In this document: positions 28,809 to 36,541 of the stretch, piece after piece | How positions within the stretch are numbered: the first letter of the stretch is position 1 | Layout: each line of letters starts with the position of its first letter | Assembly (NCBI RefSeq): GCF_001556045.1 | Contig: NZ_LSIC01000050.1 | Coordinates: 1-64,000 of the forward strand | Direction: 5' to 3' | Length of the DNA stretch: 64,000 nucleotides | Origin: Bradyrhizobium sp. CCH5-F6 | GTDB lineage: Bacteria; Pseudomonadota; Alphaproteobacteria; Rhizobiales; Xanthobacteraceae | Program-made: the position numbers and the translations under genes | The notes under the pieces: generated by a model | The model's input: the letters and a program-made list of their open reading frames with translations, nothing else | Database searches by the model: none | What the model was told of the DNA's origin: nothing

Positions 28809-30002
28809 TTACGCCGCGGCGACAGCCTCGCGCGGCGCCGTCACGGCAGTGAGCAGCCTTGTCGCGTCGGTGAGATGGACGAGCTTGCCGCCCGAGATCA
28901 CCGCGATCAGCCGCGGCCGCAGCTTCACGCTGTCGTCGACGAGCAGTATGTCGGCGCGGCGTCCTTCCGCGAGCACGCCGCGATCGGCAAGGCCGGTGGC
29001 GCGGGCGGGGCCGGCGGAAACCAGATCCCAGGCCTGTGCCAGCGGCACCACGCCATCGGCGGCGAGGCGGAACGCGGCGAGCAACTGTGCGGGATAGTAA
29101 TAATCCGACGCCAGCACCGAGCAGAGCCCCTTGGCGATCATGTCGGATGCCCTGGTCCAGCCGGTGTGACTGCCGCCGCGCACGACGTTCGGCGCGCCAT
29201 AGACGATGGCATCGCCGTGGCTCGCCGCCGCCCGCGCCGTCTCCTCGTTGATGGGAAACTCCGCGATGTCAGCGCCGAGATCGCGAAACTCGCGGCGCAT
29301 CGCCGGCGTTGCATCATCGTGCGAGAGCATCCGCACCCCGGCCGCACGGGCAGAGGCGGCGAGGCGTGACACCGAAGCGGGCACCTCGTCGGCGCGCGAA
29401 ACCACGCGCTCGACCAGCCGGTCGAAGTCCTCGCTCGAAAGGCCGGTACGCTCCACCATGCGGTTGCGCTTGCGCGGCTTGGCCATGTCGGCGACGGTGC
29501 CGTCCATGTGGTCGTTGAAGGCAAACAGGTCGACGCGGCCCTCGGCGAGCCACTGGGCGATCTCGGCCTCGGCGTCGAGGTTGTAGGTCTCATGGCGCAG
29601 ATGGAAGCGGGTGTCGGCTGCGAATTGCGGGCGCTGCCGCTCGATCGCCTCCATCAGGGCGCGCGCGTTGCCGGCGCTGCGCAGGCCCGGCTCCCAGGAG
29701 CCGGTCGTCGCGTGAAAGACGGTGGTGATGCCGTTGCTGATCGCCTGCCGGTCGCTGTCGGCGAGCGCCACGTCGATCGGGAAATCGACGCCGGCGCGCG
29801 GCATCATCTGCCGCTCGAAGGCATCGCCGTGCAGATCGACGATGCCGGGCAGCACCAGCAGGTCGCGGGCGTCGATCGCTAGCCGCGCGCGGCCGCGAGA
29901 AGCATCGACCTGTGCAATGTCCGTTCCGGACACCAGAAGTGAGGTTTCGACGAACTCGGCGCCGATCAGGGTCCGGCCGCCCGCAAGGAATATGTCTGTC
30001 AC
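28809..30002 (-). CDS. Second PhnM-family diphosphatase
   Basis: A 397-residue amidohydrolase-superfamily protein, paralogous to the phnM at 40056. It keeps the family's active-site landmarks: [11 protein letters not shown] (matching LIELHTDHLE in phnM), [16 protein letters not shown] and ASDYYYP. It differs around the first metal motif and has a distinct N-terminal third. PhnM removes pyrophosphate from alpha-D-ribose 1-methylphosphonate 5-triphosphate. Its start overlaps the upstream transferase stop by ATGA. It may be redundant or tuned to a different phosphonate or nucleotide. Confidence 0.85.
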   Translation of the reverse strand: MTDIFLAGGRTLIGAEFVETSLLVSGTDIAQVDASRGRARLAIDARDLLVLPGIVDLHGDAFERQMMPRAGVDFPIDVALADSDRQAISNGITTVFHATTGSWEPGLRSAGNARALMEAIERQRPQFAADTRFHLRHETYNLDAEAEIAQWLAEGRVDLFAFNDHMDGTVADMAKPRKRNRMVERTGLSSEDFDRLVERVVSRADEVPASVSRLAASARAAGVRMLSHDDATPAMRREFRDLGADIAEFPINEETARAAASHGDAIVYGAPNVVRGGSHTGWTRASDMIAKGLCSVLASDYYYPAQLLAAFRLAADGVVPLAQAWDLVSAGPARATGLADRGVLAEGRRADILLVDDSVKLRPRLIAVISGGKLVHLTDATRLLTAVTAPREAVAAA

Positions 30003-30670
30003 GCGACCGCGCTTCGTTTGCTGGCAGGAGAATTGGTGAGGGAGCTCACCCGTGCTTCGTATGTCGAAAGAAAATCTTCAATCCCGAGCTTGCGGAAATC
30101 GGGCAGCGCCTCGTGCAATTTGTCGTGATCCCAGTCCCACCAGGCGAGCTTGGCGAGCCGCCCGGAGATCTCCTCCGAGAACCGCCGCCGCACGATGCGT
30201 GCCGGATTGCCGGCGACGATGGTGTAGGCCGGCACGTCCTTGGTGACGATGGCGCCGGCGGCGATCACCGCGCCCGTGCCGATGTTGCGGCCCGGCAATA
30301 CGATCGCGCCATGGCCGATCCAGACGTCGTGGCCGATATGGATATGATGCTGGCGCCGCCAGTCGAAGAACTCGGCGTCGTCGCTCTCACCCTCGAAATA
30401 GGCACTGGAACGGTAGGTGAAGTGCGCCTGCGTCGCCCGGTGCATCGGATGGTTGCCGGGATTGATGCGCGTCATCGCCGCGATCGAGCAGAACTTTCCG
30501 ATCGTCGTGTAGGTGATCTGGGCGTCGTTGACGACGTAGGAGTAATCGCCCATCGCCACTTCATGCAGGATGGTGCGCGCGCCGACCTCGGTATAAGCGC
30601 CGAGCCGGGTCTCGTGCAGCTTGGCGGAGGGATCGATTGTCGGCTGGACCGAGAGCTTTTTGGCGGCCAT
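29999..30670 (-). CDS. Phosphonate-associated hexapeptide-repeat transferase
   Basis: A 223-residue left-handed beta-helix acyltransferase. Hexapeptide repeats run about 10-165 ([19 protein letters not shown], then [17 protein letters not shown] and [28 protein letters not shown]), as in xenobiotic acetyltransferases. This matches the family described with phosphonate operons. I favour the ATG at 30670 because the facing Pho box at 30716-30744 should place the transcript start near 30690. The ATG at 30697 would then lie upstream of the transcript start. It could do the PhnO job (N-acetylation of aminoalkylphosphonates); that is inference. Confidence 0.82.
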   Translation of the reverse strand: MAAKKLSVQPTIDPSAKLHETRLGAYTEVGARTILHEVAMGDYSYVVNDAQITYTTIGKFCSIAAMTRINPGNHPMHRATQAHFTYRSSAYFEGESDDAEFFDWRRQHHIHIGHDVWIGHGAIVLPGRNIGTGAVIAAGAIVTKDVPAYTIVAGNPARIVRRRFSEEISGRLAKLAWWDWDHDKLHEALPDFRKLGIEDFLSTYEARVSSLTNSPASKRSAVA

Positions 30671-30715
30671 GTTGAATCCGAGGCGGAGGGCGGGCATTTC
30701 TCTTCGGGTGGCTTG

Positions 30716-30744
30716 ATGACGATAGCATGACGTCCAGATGACAG
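30716..30744 (-). promoter_or_regulatory. Pho box (three repeats) for the minus operon
   Basis: Read on the minus strand, CTGTCAT, ACGTCAT and TCGTCAT start exactly 11 bp apart with 4-bp spacers. This is the classic PhoB-site architecture (consensus CTGTCAT repeats). It points at the transferase-phnM2-DUF1045 operon. Confidence 0.7.
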
Positions 30745-30770
30745 TGGATGAAGCGTGCTTGATCGCTGCG

Positions 30771-30799
30771 CTGCAATGGTGCTGTCACACAAGTGTTAA
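30771..30799 (+). promoter_or_regulatory. Pho box (three repeats) for phnCDE
   Basis: CTGCAAT, CTGTCAC and GTGTTAA begin at 30771, 30782 and 30793, again with an 11-bp period and plus orientation. The middle repeat matches the consensus in 6 of 7 bases. It sits 45 bp before the phnC ATG and excludes the in-frame start at 30793. Confidence 0.6.
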
Positions 30800-30843
30800 G
30801 CACAGACGTTAGCTGGTTGCCTCCAGCTACTCTGGAGCGCTGC

Positions 30844-31653
30844 ATGCTGGTGGTGGATGGTCTGACGTGTCGCTTCGGCGCGAAAGCCGCGGTGGACGAC
30901 GCTTCGTTTCAGGTTTCCCCGGGCGGCTTCGTCGGTGTGATCGGCCGATCCGGCGCCGGCAAGTCGACGCTGCTGCGGACGATCAACCGCCTCGCGACAC
31001 CGTCGCAGGGCCGTATTTTGTTCGACGGCCTAGACGTCACCGCCTTGCGCGGCAAGGAGCTGCGACAGTGGCGTGCCCGTTCGGCCATGATCTTCCAGCA
31101 GTTCAACCTGGTCGGCCGGCTCGACGTGCTCACCAATGTGCTGATGGGGCGCCTCGCGACGATGCCGGCCTGGCGCTCCCTGACGCAGGCCTGGCCCGAG
31201 CAGGACAAGGCGCTGGCGATGTCCGCGCTGGAGCAGTTCGACATCGCCTCGCTCGCCGCCCAGCGCGCTGATCAGCTCTCGGGCGGCCAGCAGCAGCGCG
31301 TCGCGATCGCCCGCGCCCTGGTGCAGCAGCCCGATATCATTCTGGCCGACGAGCCGATCGCCTCGCTCGACCCGCGCAACACCAAGATCGTCATGGATGC
31401 GCTTCTGCGCATCAACAAGCATTTCGGCATCACCGTGCTCTGCAATTTGCATTCGCTCGATCTCGCCCGCAGCTATTGCGATCGCCTGATCGGCATGGCG
31501 CAGGGGCGCGTGGTGTTCGACGGCGCGCCGGCTGAGTTGACCGATCACGTCGCCCGCGAGCTCTACGATCTCGAAGCCGCCGACGTTATGGGCGGCACGC
31601 CTGCCCCGGCGCCTGCGGGTGTCCCGGCACTCGGAACGGCCGCGGCCGCCTGA
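30844..31653 (+). CDS. phnC: Phosphonate ABC transporter ATP-binding protein
   Basis: A 269-residue ABC ATPase: Walker [10 protein letters not shown] (about residue 34-42), signature [15 protein letters not shown], Walker [14 protein letters not shown] and the H-loop histidine in [11 protein letters not shown]. It powers uptake of phosphonates with PhnD and PhnE. The start at 30844 has CTGGAG 6-7 nt upstream and leaves the Pho box intact. It is first in the plus-strand transport operon. Confidence 0.92.
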   Translation: MLVVDGLTCRFGAKAAVDDASFQVSPGGFVGVIGRSGAGKSTLLRTINRLATPSQGRILFDGLDVTALRGKELRQWRARSAMIFQQFNLVGRLDVLTNVLMGRLATMPAWRSLTQAWPEQDKALAMSALEQFDIASLAAQRADQLSGGQQQRVAIARALVQQPDIILADEPIASLDPRNTKIVMDALLRINKHFGITVLCNLHSLDLARSYCDRLIGMAQGRVVFDGAPAELTDHVARELYDLEAADVMGGTPAPAPAGVPALGTAAAA

Positions 31654-31719
31654 GTCGCGACGCATCTGTTTCGTTGCAAGTTCTTGCGTCAACCGACCCC
31701 AACCGATGAAGAGGGTATC

Positions 31720-32655
31720 ATGATCACTCGCAGATTAGTCCTCGCCGGCGCCGCCGCGCTCGCGTTCTCCGCCTCCGCCTCGGCGAGCGACTGGAAAGCC
31801 AAATATCCCGAGCTGACCTTCGCGGTCGTGCCGGCCGAGAACGCCTCGGGAGTCACCGAGCGCTGGACCCCGTTCGTGGAATACCTCTCGAAGCAACTCG
31901 GCGTGAAGGTCACGCTGCGCATCGCCAACGACTACGCCGCTGTGATCGAGGGTCAGCGCGCCGGCAATATCCACATCGCGAGCTACGGCTCGGCCTCGTT
32001 CGCCCGCGCCCGCCTGACCGGCGTCAAGACCGACGCCTTCGCCAACGACATCAACGCCGACGGCTCGACCGGCTACTACTCGGTGTTCTTCGTCAAGGCG
32101 AGCAGCGCCTACAAGAAGATCGACGACCTCAAGGGCAAGAACCTCGGCCTCGTCGACCCGAATTCGACCTCCGGCAACAACGTGCCGCGCTTCGAGCTCG
32201 ACAAGTTGGGCATCCACGATGCCGACACCTATTTCAGCAAGGTCGTCTTCACCGGCAGCCACGAGAATGCGATGCTGGCGCTGGCGCAGGGCACGGTCGA
32301 CGTCGCGGCCAACCAGTGGACCAGCGACAACGATTCCACGCTGGCGCAGATGCTGATCAAGGGCATGCTGAAGAACGCCGACGGCTCGGCGATGAAGAAG
32401 GACGATTTCCGCATCGTCCACAAATCGGCGCCGATCATCAACGGCCCCTATGCCTACAATTCCGACCTGCCGGAAGACGCCAAGGCCGCCATTGCGAAAG
32501 CGTTCTTCGACGCGCCGGCCAAGGACAAGGCCGCCTTCGACCGTCTCTCCGACGGCCAGAAGAAGGGTTTTCATCCCGCCACCACCAAGGACTGGGATGG
32601 CACGATCGAGCTGATCAAGTTCGTCGATGCGCTGCGTAAGAAGAAGGCGTCCTGA
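31720..32655 (+). CDS. phnD: Phosphonate-binding periplasmic protein
   Basis: A 311-residue solute-binding protein with a signal peptide at residues 1-22 (RRLVLAGAAALAFSASASA). The mature part has the PhnD fold, with FAVVPAENASGVTERW, the ligand-loop GSASFARA and DPNSTSGNNVPRF. It captures alkylphosphonates such as 2-aminoethylphosphonate. The ATG at 31720 follows GAAGAGGG. A strong terminator directly after it should keep its expression above that of the permeases. Confidence 0.92.
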   Translation: MITRRLVLAGAAALAFSASASASDWKAKYPELTFAVVPAENASGVTERWTPFVEYLSKQLGVKVTLRIANDYAAVIEGQRAGNIHIASYGSASFARARLTGVKTDAFANDINADGSTGYYSVFFVKASSAYKKIDDLKGKNLGLVDPNSTSGNNVPRFELDKLGIHDADTYFSKVVFTGSHENAMLALAQGTVDVAANQWTSDNDSTLAQMLIKGMLKNADGSAMKKDDFRIVHKSAPIINGPYAYNSDLPEDAKAAIAKAFFDAPAKDKAAFDRLSDGQKKGFHPATTKDWDGTIELIKFVDALRKKKAS

Positions 32656-32676
32656 CGTTTTGGGACGATGCAACTC

Positions 32677-32708
32677 GAGCCGGGTCCTTCGGACCCGGCT
32701 CTTTCTTT
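32677..32708 (+). terminator. Intrinsic terminator between phnD and phnE
   Basis: Perfect 11-bp arms GAGCCGGGTCC (32677-32687) and GGACCCGGCTC (32691-32701) around TTC, followed by TTTCTTT. It has the form of a Rho-independent terminator 21 bp after the phnD stop, within the operon, so it should act as an attenuator of the permease genes. Confidence 0.8.
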
Positions 32709-32727
32709 GAAGGGACCTGTTCGGCCG

Positions 32728-33612
32728 ATGACGACAGCGGTTTCGATCCTTCCCGAGCAGCAGCTTGCCGCGCTCAATGCCGCCTATCGCCAGGCGGTCG
32801 CGCGCCGGCGGCTTCGTCTGCTGCTGGGAGCCGTGGTCTTCGCCGCCGCGTTGCTTCTCGCCGCGATTGGCGCGGAAGTGAATTTGCGCACGCTGTTCAC
32901 CTACTTCGGCAACTTCCTCAGCTATTTCGACCGCATCCTCACGCTCGAGAACGGCCAGCGTGTCTGGACCGATGTCGGCGAGTGGTTCTGGGGCTGGCGC
33001 AAATGGCTGAAGATGCTGGCCGAGACGCTGCTGATCTCCTATGTCGGCACGCTGATCGGCGCCACTTTGGCCTTCGCCCTCAACTTCTTCGCGGCCGATA
33101 ACACCTCGCCTGCGCCCTGGCTGCGCTTCGTCGTTCGGCGCTTGCTCGAATTCGCCCGCACCGTGCCCGGCATCGTGTTCGCGCTGGTCTTCGTCATCGC
33201 CTTCGGCCTCGGGCCGATGGCGGGCGTGCTGGCGATCGCGATCCACTCCACCGGCGCGCTCGGAAAGCTGTTCTCCGAGATCGTCGAGAATGCCGACATG
33301 AAGCCGGTCGAGGGCATCCGCTCGACCGGGGCGAGCTGGCTCTCCTGCATGCGCTTCGCCGTGGTGCCGCAAGTCACCGCCGGTTATGCCAGCTACGCCC
33401 TGCTGCGTTTCGAGATCAACGTCCGCGAAGCTTCGGTGATGGGGTTCGTCGGTGCCGGCGGCATCGGTCAGGAGCTGGTCGTCGCCATCCGCAAGTTCTA
33501 CTATTCGGACGTCAGCGCGATCCTGCTCACCATCGTCGTCACCGTCTTCATCATCGACATCACCACCGGCTGGCTGCGCGGCCGCCTGTTCGGCAAGGAG
33601 GCGCGGACGTGA
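32728..33612 (+). CDS. phnE: Phosphonate ABC transporter permease 1
   Basis: A 294-residue inner-membrane permease. The first helix is at about 32-52, with at least five more downstream. The coupling EAA-like loop lies in IVENADMKPVEGIRSTGASWLSCMRFAVVPQV, and the usual end GFVGAGGIGQELVVAIRKFYY is present. It begins 72 bp after phnD, beyond a terminator hairpin. The ribosome binding site (AGGGA) is rather far upstream. It overlaps the second permease gene by 4 bp. Confidence 0.88.
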   Translation: MTTAVSILPEQQLAALNAAYRQAVARRRLRLLLGAVVFAAALLLAAIGAEVNLRTLFTYFGNFLSYFDRILTLENGQRVWTDVGEWFWGWRKWLKMLAETLLISYVGTLIGATLAFALNFFAADNTSPAPWLRFVVRRLLEFARTVPGIVFALVFVIAFGLGPMAGVLAIAIHSTGALGKLFSEIVENADMKPVEGIRSTGASWLSCMRFAVVPQVTAGYASYALLRFEINVREASVMGFVGAGGIGQELVVAIRKFYYSDVSAILLTIVVTVFIIDITTGWLRGRLFGKEART

Positions 33613-34457
33613 GGACTCCACAGGAGGTCGATGCCGCGCAGATGCGTGCGCGCTATCCCGACGTGTTCGACCGGCCGGCGTCGGCGCGGCTCGCGACGCC
33701 CGCGATGATCGTCGGGGCGTTCGCGATCCTGGTCTACGGCGTCGTCGATCTCGACTTCTCGCCGTCGCGCTTCTTTGCCGGCCTCAGCCAGCTCGGCTGG
33801 ATCAGCCTGATGATGATCCCGCCGGATCCCGGCTCCTCGCTGCCGGTCTATCTGAAGGCGCTCGGCGAGACGCTGTCGATCGCGCTGCTCGGCACCACGC
33901 TGGGGGCGCTGTTCGCGCTGCCGGTGAGCCTGCTCGCGGCGCGCAACGTGGTGCCGTCGAACTTCCTCCGCTTCCCGGTCCGTCGTTTCCTGGATTCGAT
34001 CCGCGGCGTCGACACGCTGATCTGGGCACTGGTGTGGATCAACGTCGTCGGGCTCGGCCCGTTCGCCGGCGTGCTTGCCATCGCCGTGTCGGATTTCGGC
34101 GCCTTCGGAAAGCTGTTCTCCGAGGCGATCGAGGGCGCCGACCAGAAGCAGGTCGAGGGCATCCGCGCCTCCGGCGGTAGCGCGCTGCACGAGATCCGCT
34201 TCGGCCTGCTGCCGCAGGTGCTGCCCGTCATCGCCGGTCAGGTGCTCTATTTCATCGAATCCAACACCCGCTCGGCCACCATCATCGGCATCGTCGGCGC
34301 CGGCGGCATCGGCCTCCAGCTCGCCGAACAGATCCGCGTGCTGGAATGGCAGAAGGTCTCGTTCCTGATCCTGATGATCCTCGTCGCGGTCGCCGCGATC
34401 GATTTCATCTCGGGCAAGCTGCGGTTTGCGATCATCGGGCGGCGGGCGGTGGCGTGA
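33609..34457 (+). CDS. phnE: Phosphonate ABC transporter permease 2
   Basis: A 282-residue second PhnE-type permease (often called PhnT or PhnE2) starting at a GTG that overlaps the preceding stop (GTGA). It has its own coupling loop (AIEGADQKQVEGIRASGGSALHEIRFGLLPQVLP) and the late GIVGAGGIGLQLAEQIRVLEWQ. Two PhnE proteins would form a heterodimeric channel, as in other rhizobial phosphonate transporters. It ends the transport operon; a palindromic repeat follows. Confidence 0.87.
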   Translation: MRTPQEVDAAQMRARYPDVFDRPASARLATPAMIVGAFAILVYGVVDLDFSPSRFFAGLSQLGWISLMMIPPDPGSSLPVYLKALGETLSIALLGTTLGALFALPVSLLAARNVVPSNFLRFPVRRFLDSIRGVDTLIWALVWINVVGLGPFAGVLAIAVSDFGAFGKLFSEAIEGADQKQVEGIRASGGSALHEIRFGLLPQVLPVIAGQVLYFIESNTRSATIIGIVGAGGIGLQLAEQIRVLEWQKVSFLILMILVAVAAIDFISGKLRFAIIGRRAVA

Positions 34458-34463
34458 ATTCTT

Positions 34464-34611
34464 CCTTCTCCCCTTGTGGGAGAAGGTGGCGCGAAGCGCC
34501 GGATGAGGGGTCTCTCTCCGCGCACTCAAATGAGAATGGGACTCGCGGAGAGAAACCCCTCACCCGTCTCGTCGCTTCGCGACGAGCCACCCTCCCACAA
34601 GGGGAGAGGGG
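34464..34611. repeat. Imperfect inverted repeat between phnE2 and phnF
   Basis: CCTTCTCCC/GGGAGAAGG near 34464-34486 and CTCCCACAAGGGGAG near 34592-34606 are the ends of a nested inverted repeat of about 150 bp (also CTCTCCGCG and CGCGGAGAG inside). It belongs to the dispersed repeat class of this genome. It separates the convergent phnE2 and phnF genes and may serve as a bidirectional terminator. Confidence 0.55.
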
Positions 34612-34623
34612 AAGAGGGCGCTC

Positions 34624-35355
34624 TCACCCGTTCTCCACCACAAACTCCACGCGCTCCGCCGCGAAGCGCGAATGCTTCGTCACCAGCGGCTGGCCCAGGA
34701 GATCGTGGTCGGAAGCATCGACCACCAGAATCGGCCGCCCCAGCGCCAGATCGAGCCGTGCGGCGTCGGTCGCATCGACGATGCCAGCCGTGATTCGGGT
34801 CGCGCCGCGGCGATAGTCGCGCACGCCGTAATGTGCGAGCAGCTTCGTCATCGAGCGCGTCGCCGCGAACACCGCGCCGGCGTCCGGAAACTGCTCCGCC
34901 GATAGCCAGGTGGTGGAAACGCAGATCGGCGTGCGGTCGGCGAGTCGGATCGCCTCGATCCGCACCAAAGGCGCGCCGGTCTTTAGTCCCAGTTCCCGTG
35001 CGAGCTCGCGCGTCGCGATATCGTCGGTCGCCTCGATCAGCCGCCCATGCGGTTCCCGGCCACCCGCACCGACGATCTCGGAGAAGCGCGTGCGCGAGCG
35101 CAGCGGATAGGCGAGCTTTTGCGCCTCGACATAGGTTCCGCTGCCCCGTTCGGCGCGCACGAGGCCGCGCTCGGCGAGGGCTGCCAGCGCGCGTCGCACG
35201 GTGTGGCGGTTGACGCGATAGGTTTCGGCGATCTCCATCTCGCCCGGCAGCTTGTCGCCGGCCGCAAAGCGGCCGTCGGCGATGCCGCGCTCGATGCCGT
35301 CGGCAACGAGGCGCCATAGCGCGACGCCCGAGGAGGCTGTGTCCTGCATGCTCAT
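34624..35355 (-). CDS. phnF: PhnF, GntR/HutC-type regulator of phosphonate use
   Basis: A 243-residue regulator with a GntR winged helix (about 10-75, VNRHTVRRALAALAERGLVRAERGSGTYVEA) and a C-terminal UTRA domain (about 95-240). PhnF usually represses C-P lyase genes until a phosphonate or phosphate metabolite binds. The ATG at 35355 is chosen; 35349 and a GTG at 35382 are alternatives. It is divergent from phnG with a Pho box and a long perfect palindrome between. Confidence 0.88.
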   Translation of the reverse strand: MSMQDTASSGVALWRLVADGIERGIADGRFAAGDKLPGEMEIAETYRVNRHTVRRALAALAERGLVRAERGSGTYVEAQKLAYPLRSRTRFSEIVGAGGREPHGRLIEATDDIATRELARELGLKTGAPLVRIEAIRLADRTPICVSTTWLSAEQFPDAGAVFAATRSMTKLLAHYGVRDYRRGATRITAGIVDATDAARLDLALGRPILVVDASDHDLLGQPLVTKHSRFAAERVEFVVENG

Positions 35356-35386
35356 GTCGCGGGAACCTACTCCAGAAATCACATCA

Positions 35387-35404
35387 TTGTCACGAAACAG
35401 TCAT
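35387..35404 (+). promoter_or_regulatory. Pho box upstream of phnG
   Basis: TTGTCAC (35387-35393) and CAGTCAT (35398-35404) are 11 bp apart with GAAA between, matching the CTGTCAT-N4-CTGTCAT Pho box in 5 of 7 and 6 of 7 bases. A weaker third repeat may start at 35376. It is oriented towards phnG. Confidence 0.6.
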
Positions 35405-35417
35405 GGCGCGTCCGTAT

Positions 35418-35445
35418 GAAGTTGTCTATTATCATAGACAACTTC
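35418..35445. promoter_or_regulatory. Perfect palindrome, probable PhnF operator
   Basis: GAAGTTGTCTAT and ATAGACAACTTC are perfect 12-bp arms around TATC. It lies between phnF and phnG, just downstream of the Pho box, where a repressor would block transcription of phnG onwards. GTCTAT/ATAGAC half-sites resemble known PhnF-type operators. Confidence 0.7.
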
Positions 35446-35469
35446 GATGCGGCAAGTTCGGTGGACCAG

Positions 35470-35925
35470 GTGACGCAGCGCAACAATCAGGAAGCCCGGC
35501 GCAAGGCCGCGATGGCGGTGCTGGCGCAAGCGGAGGCGGGCGAGATCGCCGCTCGCCTCCGCAACTTGGCCCTCCCGGCCCATCAGGATCTGCGCGCGCC
35601 CGAAAACGGTCTCGTCATGCTGCGCGGCCGGGTCGGCGGCGACGGCGCGCCGTTCAATCTCGGCGAGGCCACGGTGTCGCGCGCCGCCGTGCGGCTTGCG
35701 AGCGGTGAAATCGGTTTCGGCTACACGCTCGGCCGTGACGGTGACAAGGCGCGGTTGATCGCATTGTGCGATGCGATGGTGCAATCCCGCGATCACGGCG
35801 GCATGGTGGAGCGGGATGTCATCGCGCCCTTGCGAGAGCAGCTTATGATTCGGCGCAAGCAGGCGGCGGCCGAGATCGCCGCGACGAAGGTTGATTTCTA
35901 CACCATGGTGCGCGGTGAGGGCTGA
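35470..35925 (+). CDS. phnG: C-P lyase subunit PhnG
   Basis: A 151-residue core subunit of the C-P lyase complex (PhnGHIJ), which also helps form methylphosphonate ribose triphosphate. It has the conserved ARRKAAMAVLAQAEAGEI, LRAPENGLVMLRGRVGGDGAPFNLGEATVSRAAVRL and GRDGDKA. I place the start at GTG 35470 with GGTGGA upstream. An ATG at 35416 lies inside the operator palindrome and would add a non-conserved tail; the resulting length agrees with E. coli PhnG (about 150 residues). Confidence 0.85.
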   Translation: MTQRNNQEARRKAAMAVLAQAEAGEIAARLRNLALPAHQDLRAPENGLVMLRGRVGGDGAPFNLGEATVSRAAVRLASGEIGFGYTLGRDGDKARLIALCDAMVQSRDHGGMVERDVIAPLREQLMIRRKQAAAEIAATKVDFYTMVRGEG

Positions 35926-35929
35926 GATC

Positions 35930-36538
35930 ATGACCACGATTGCGGAACTGCCGCCGGGTTTTGCCGACAAGGTGTTGTCGGCGCAGTCGACCTTTCGCTC
36001 GGTCATGGACGCGATGGCGCGGCCGGGCTCGGTTCAGCGCATCGTGCCGATGACGGGGGCGACGGGGCCGATGATGCGCGGTACCGCCGCAATCGCGCTG
36101 ACGCTGTTCGACCATGACACGCCGCTCTGGCTCGATGCGCGGATGGCGGAGGGCTCCGACCTGGTGAAATGGCTGAAATTTCATACCGGCGCGCCGGTGG
36201 TGCAGGATTGCTCGATCGCGAGCTTCGCGCTGATCGGCGACGGTGCCGCGCTTCCATCGCTCGATCGTTTTGCGCTAGGGACGAGCGAATACCCGGATCG
36301 TTCGACCACGGTGATCATTCAGGTCGATAGCTTGGCCTCCGGGCGCAGCTTTGAGCTTCACGGCCCCGGCATCGACGGTGTCGCGACCCTGCAGGCGTCG
36401 ATCAAGCCTTTCGACCTGTTCGAGCGCCTGCGAATCAACGAGGCGCTGTTTCCGCGCGGCATCGACGTGGTGCTGGTCGCCGATGACGCCGTGGTTGCGA
36501 TCCCGCGCACCACGCGCGTCGTGAGCAAGGGAAGCTGA
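35930..36538 (+). CDS. phnH: C-P lyase subunit PhnH
   Basis: A 202-residue subunit of the C-P lyase core. It has the characteristic opening FADKVLSAQSTFRSVMDAMARPGSVQ, the central TLFDHDTPLWLD and the late FELHGPGIDG. It starts 4 bp after phnG with GAGGG upstream, and phnI follows after 3 bp. The chain folds as a PLP-transferase-like scaffold without a cofactor (family knowledge). Confidence 0.9.
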   Translation: MTTIAELPPGFADKVLSAQSTFRSVMDAMARPGSVQRIVPMTGATGPMMRGTAAIALTLFDHDTPLWLDARMAEGSDLVKWLKFHTGAPVVQDCSIASFALIGDGAALPSLDRFALGTSEYPDRSTTVIIQVDSLASGRSFELHGPGIDGVATLQASIKPFDLFERLRINEALFPRGIDVVLVADDAVVAIPRTTRVVSKGS

Positions 36539-36541
36539 AGC

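Noticed and set aside
30793..30843. N-terminal extension of phnC
   Set aside because: It overlaps the Pho box, and the ATG at 30844 has a better ribosome binding site.
31735..33621. A 628-codon minus-strand frame opposite phnD and phnE
   Set aside because: Antisense to two clear transporter genes; its His/Arg/Glu-rich composition is typical of shadow frames.
35416..35469. N-terminal extension of phnG to ATG 35416
   Set aside because: It lies within the perfect palindrome that looks like the PhnF operator, and adds residues not found in PhnG.
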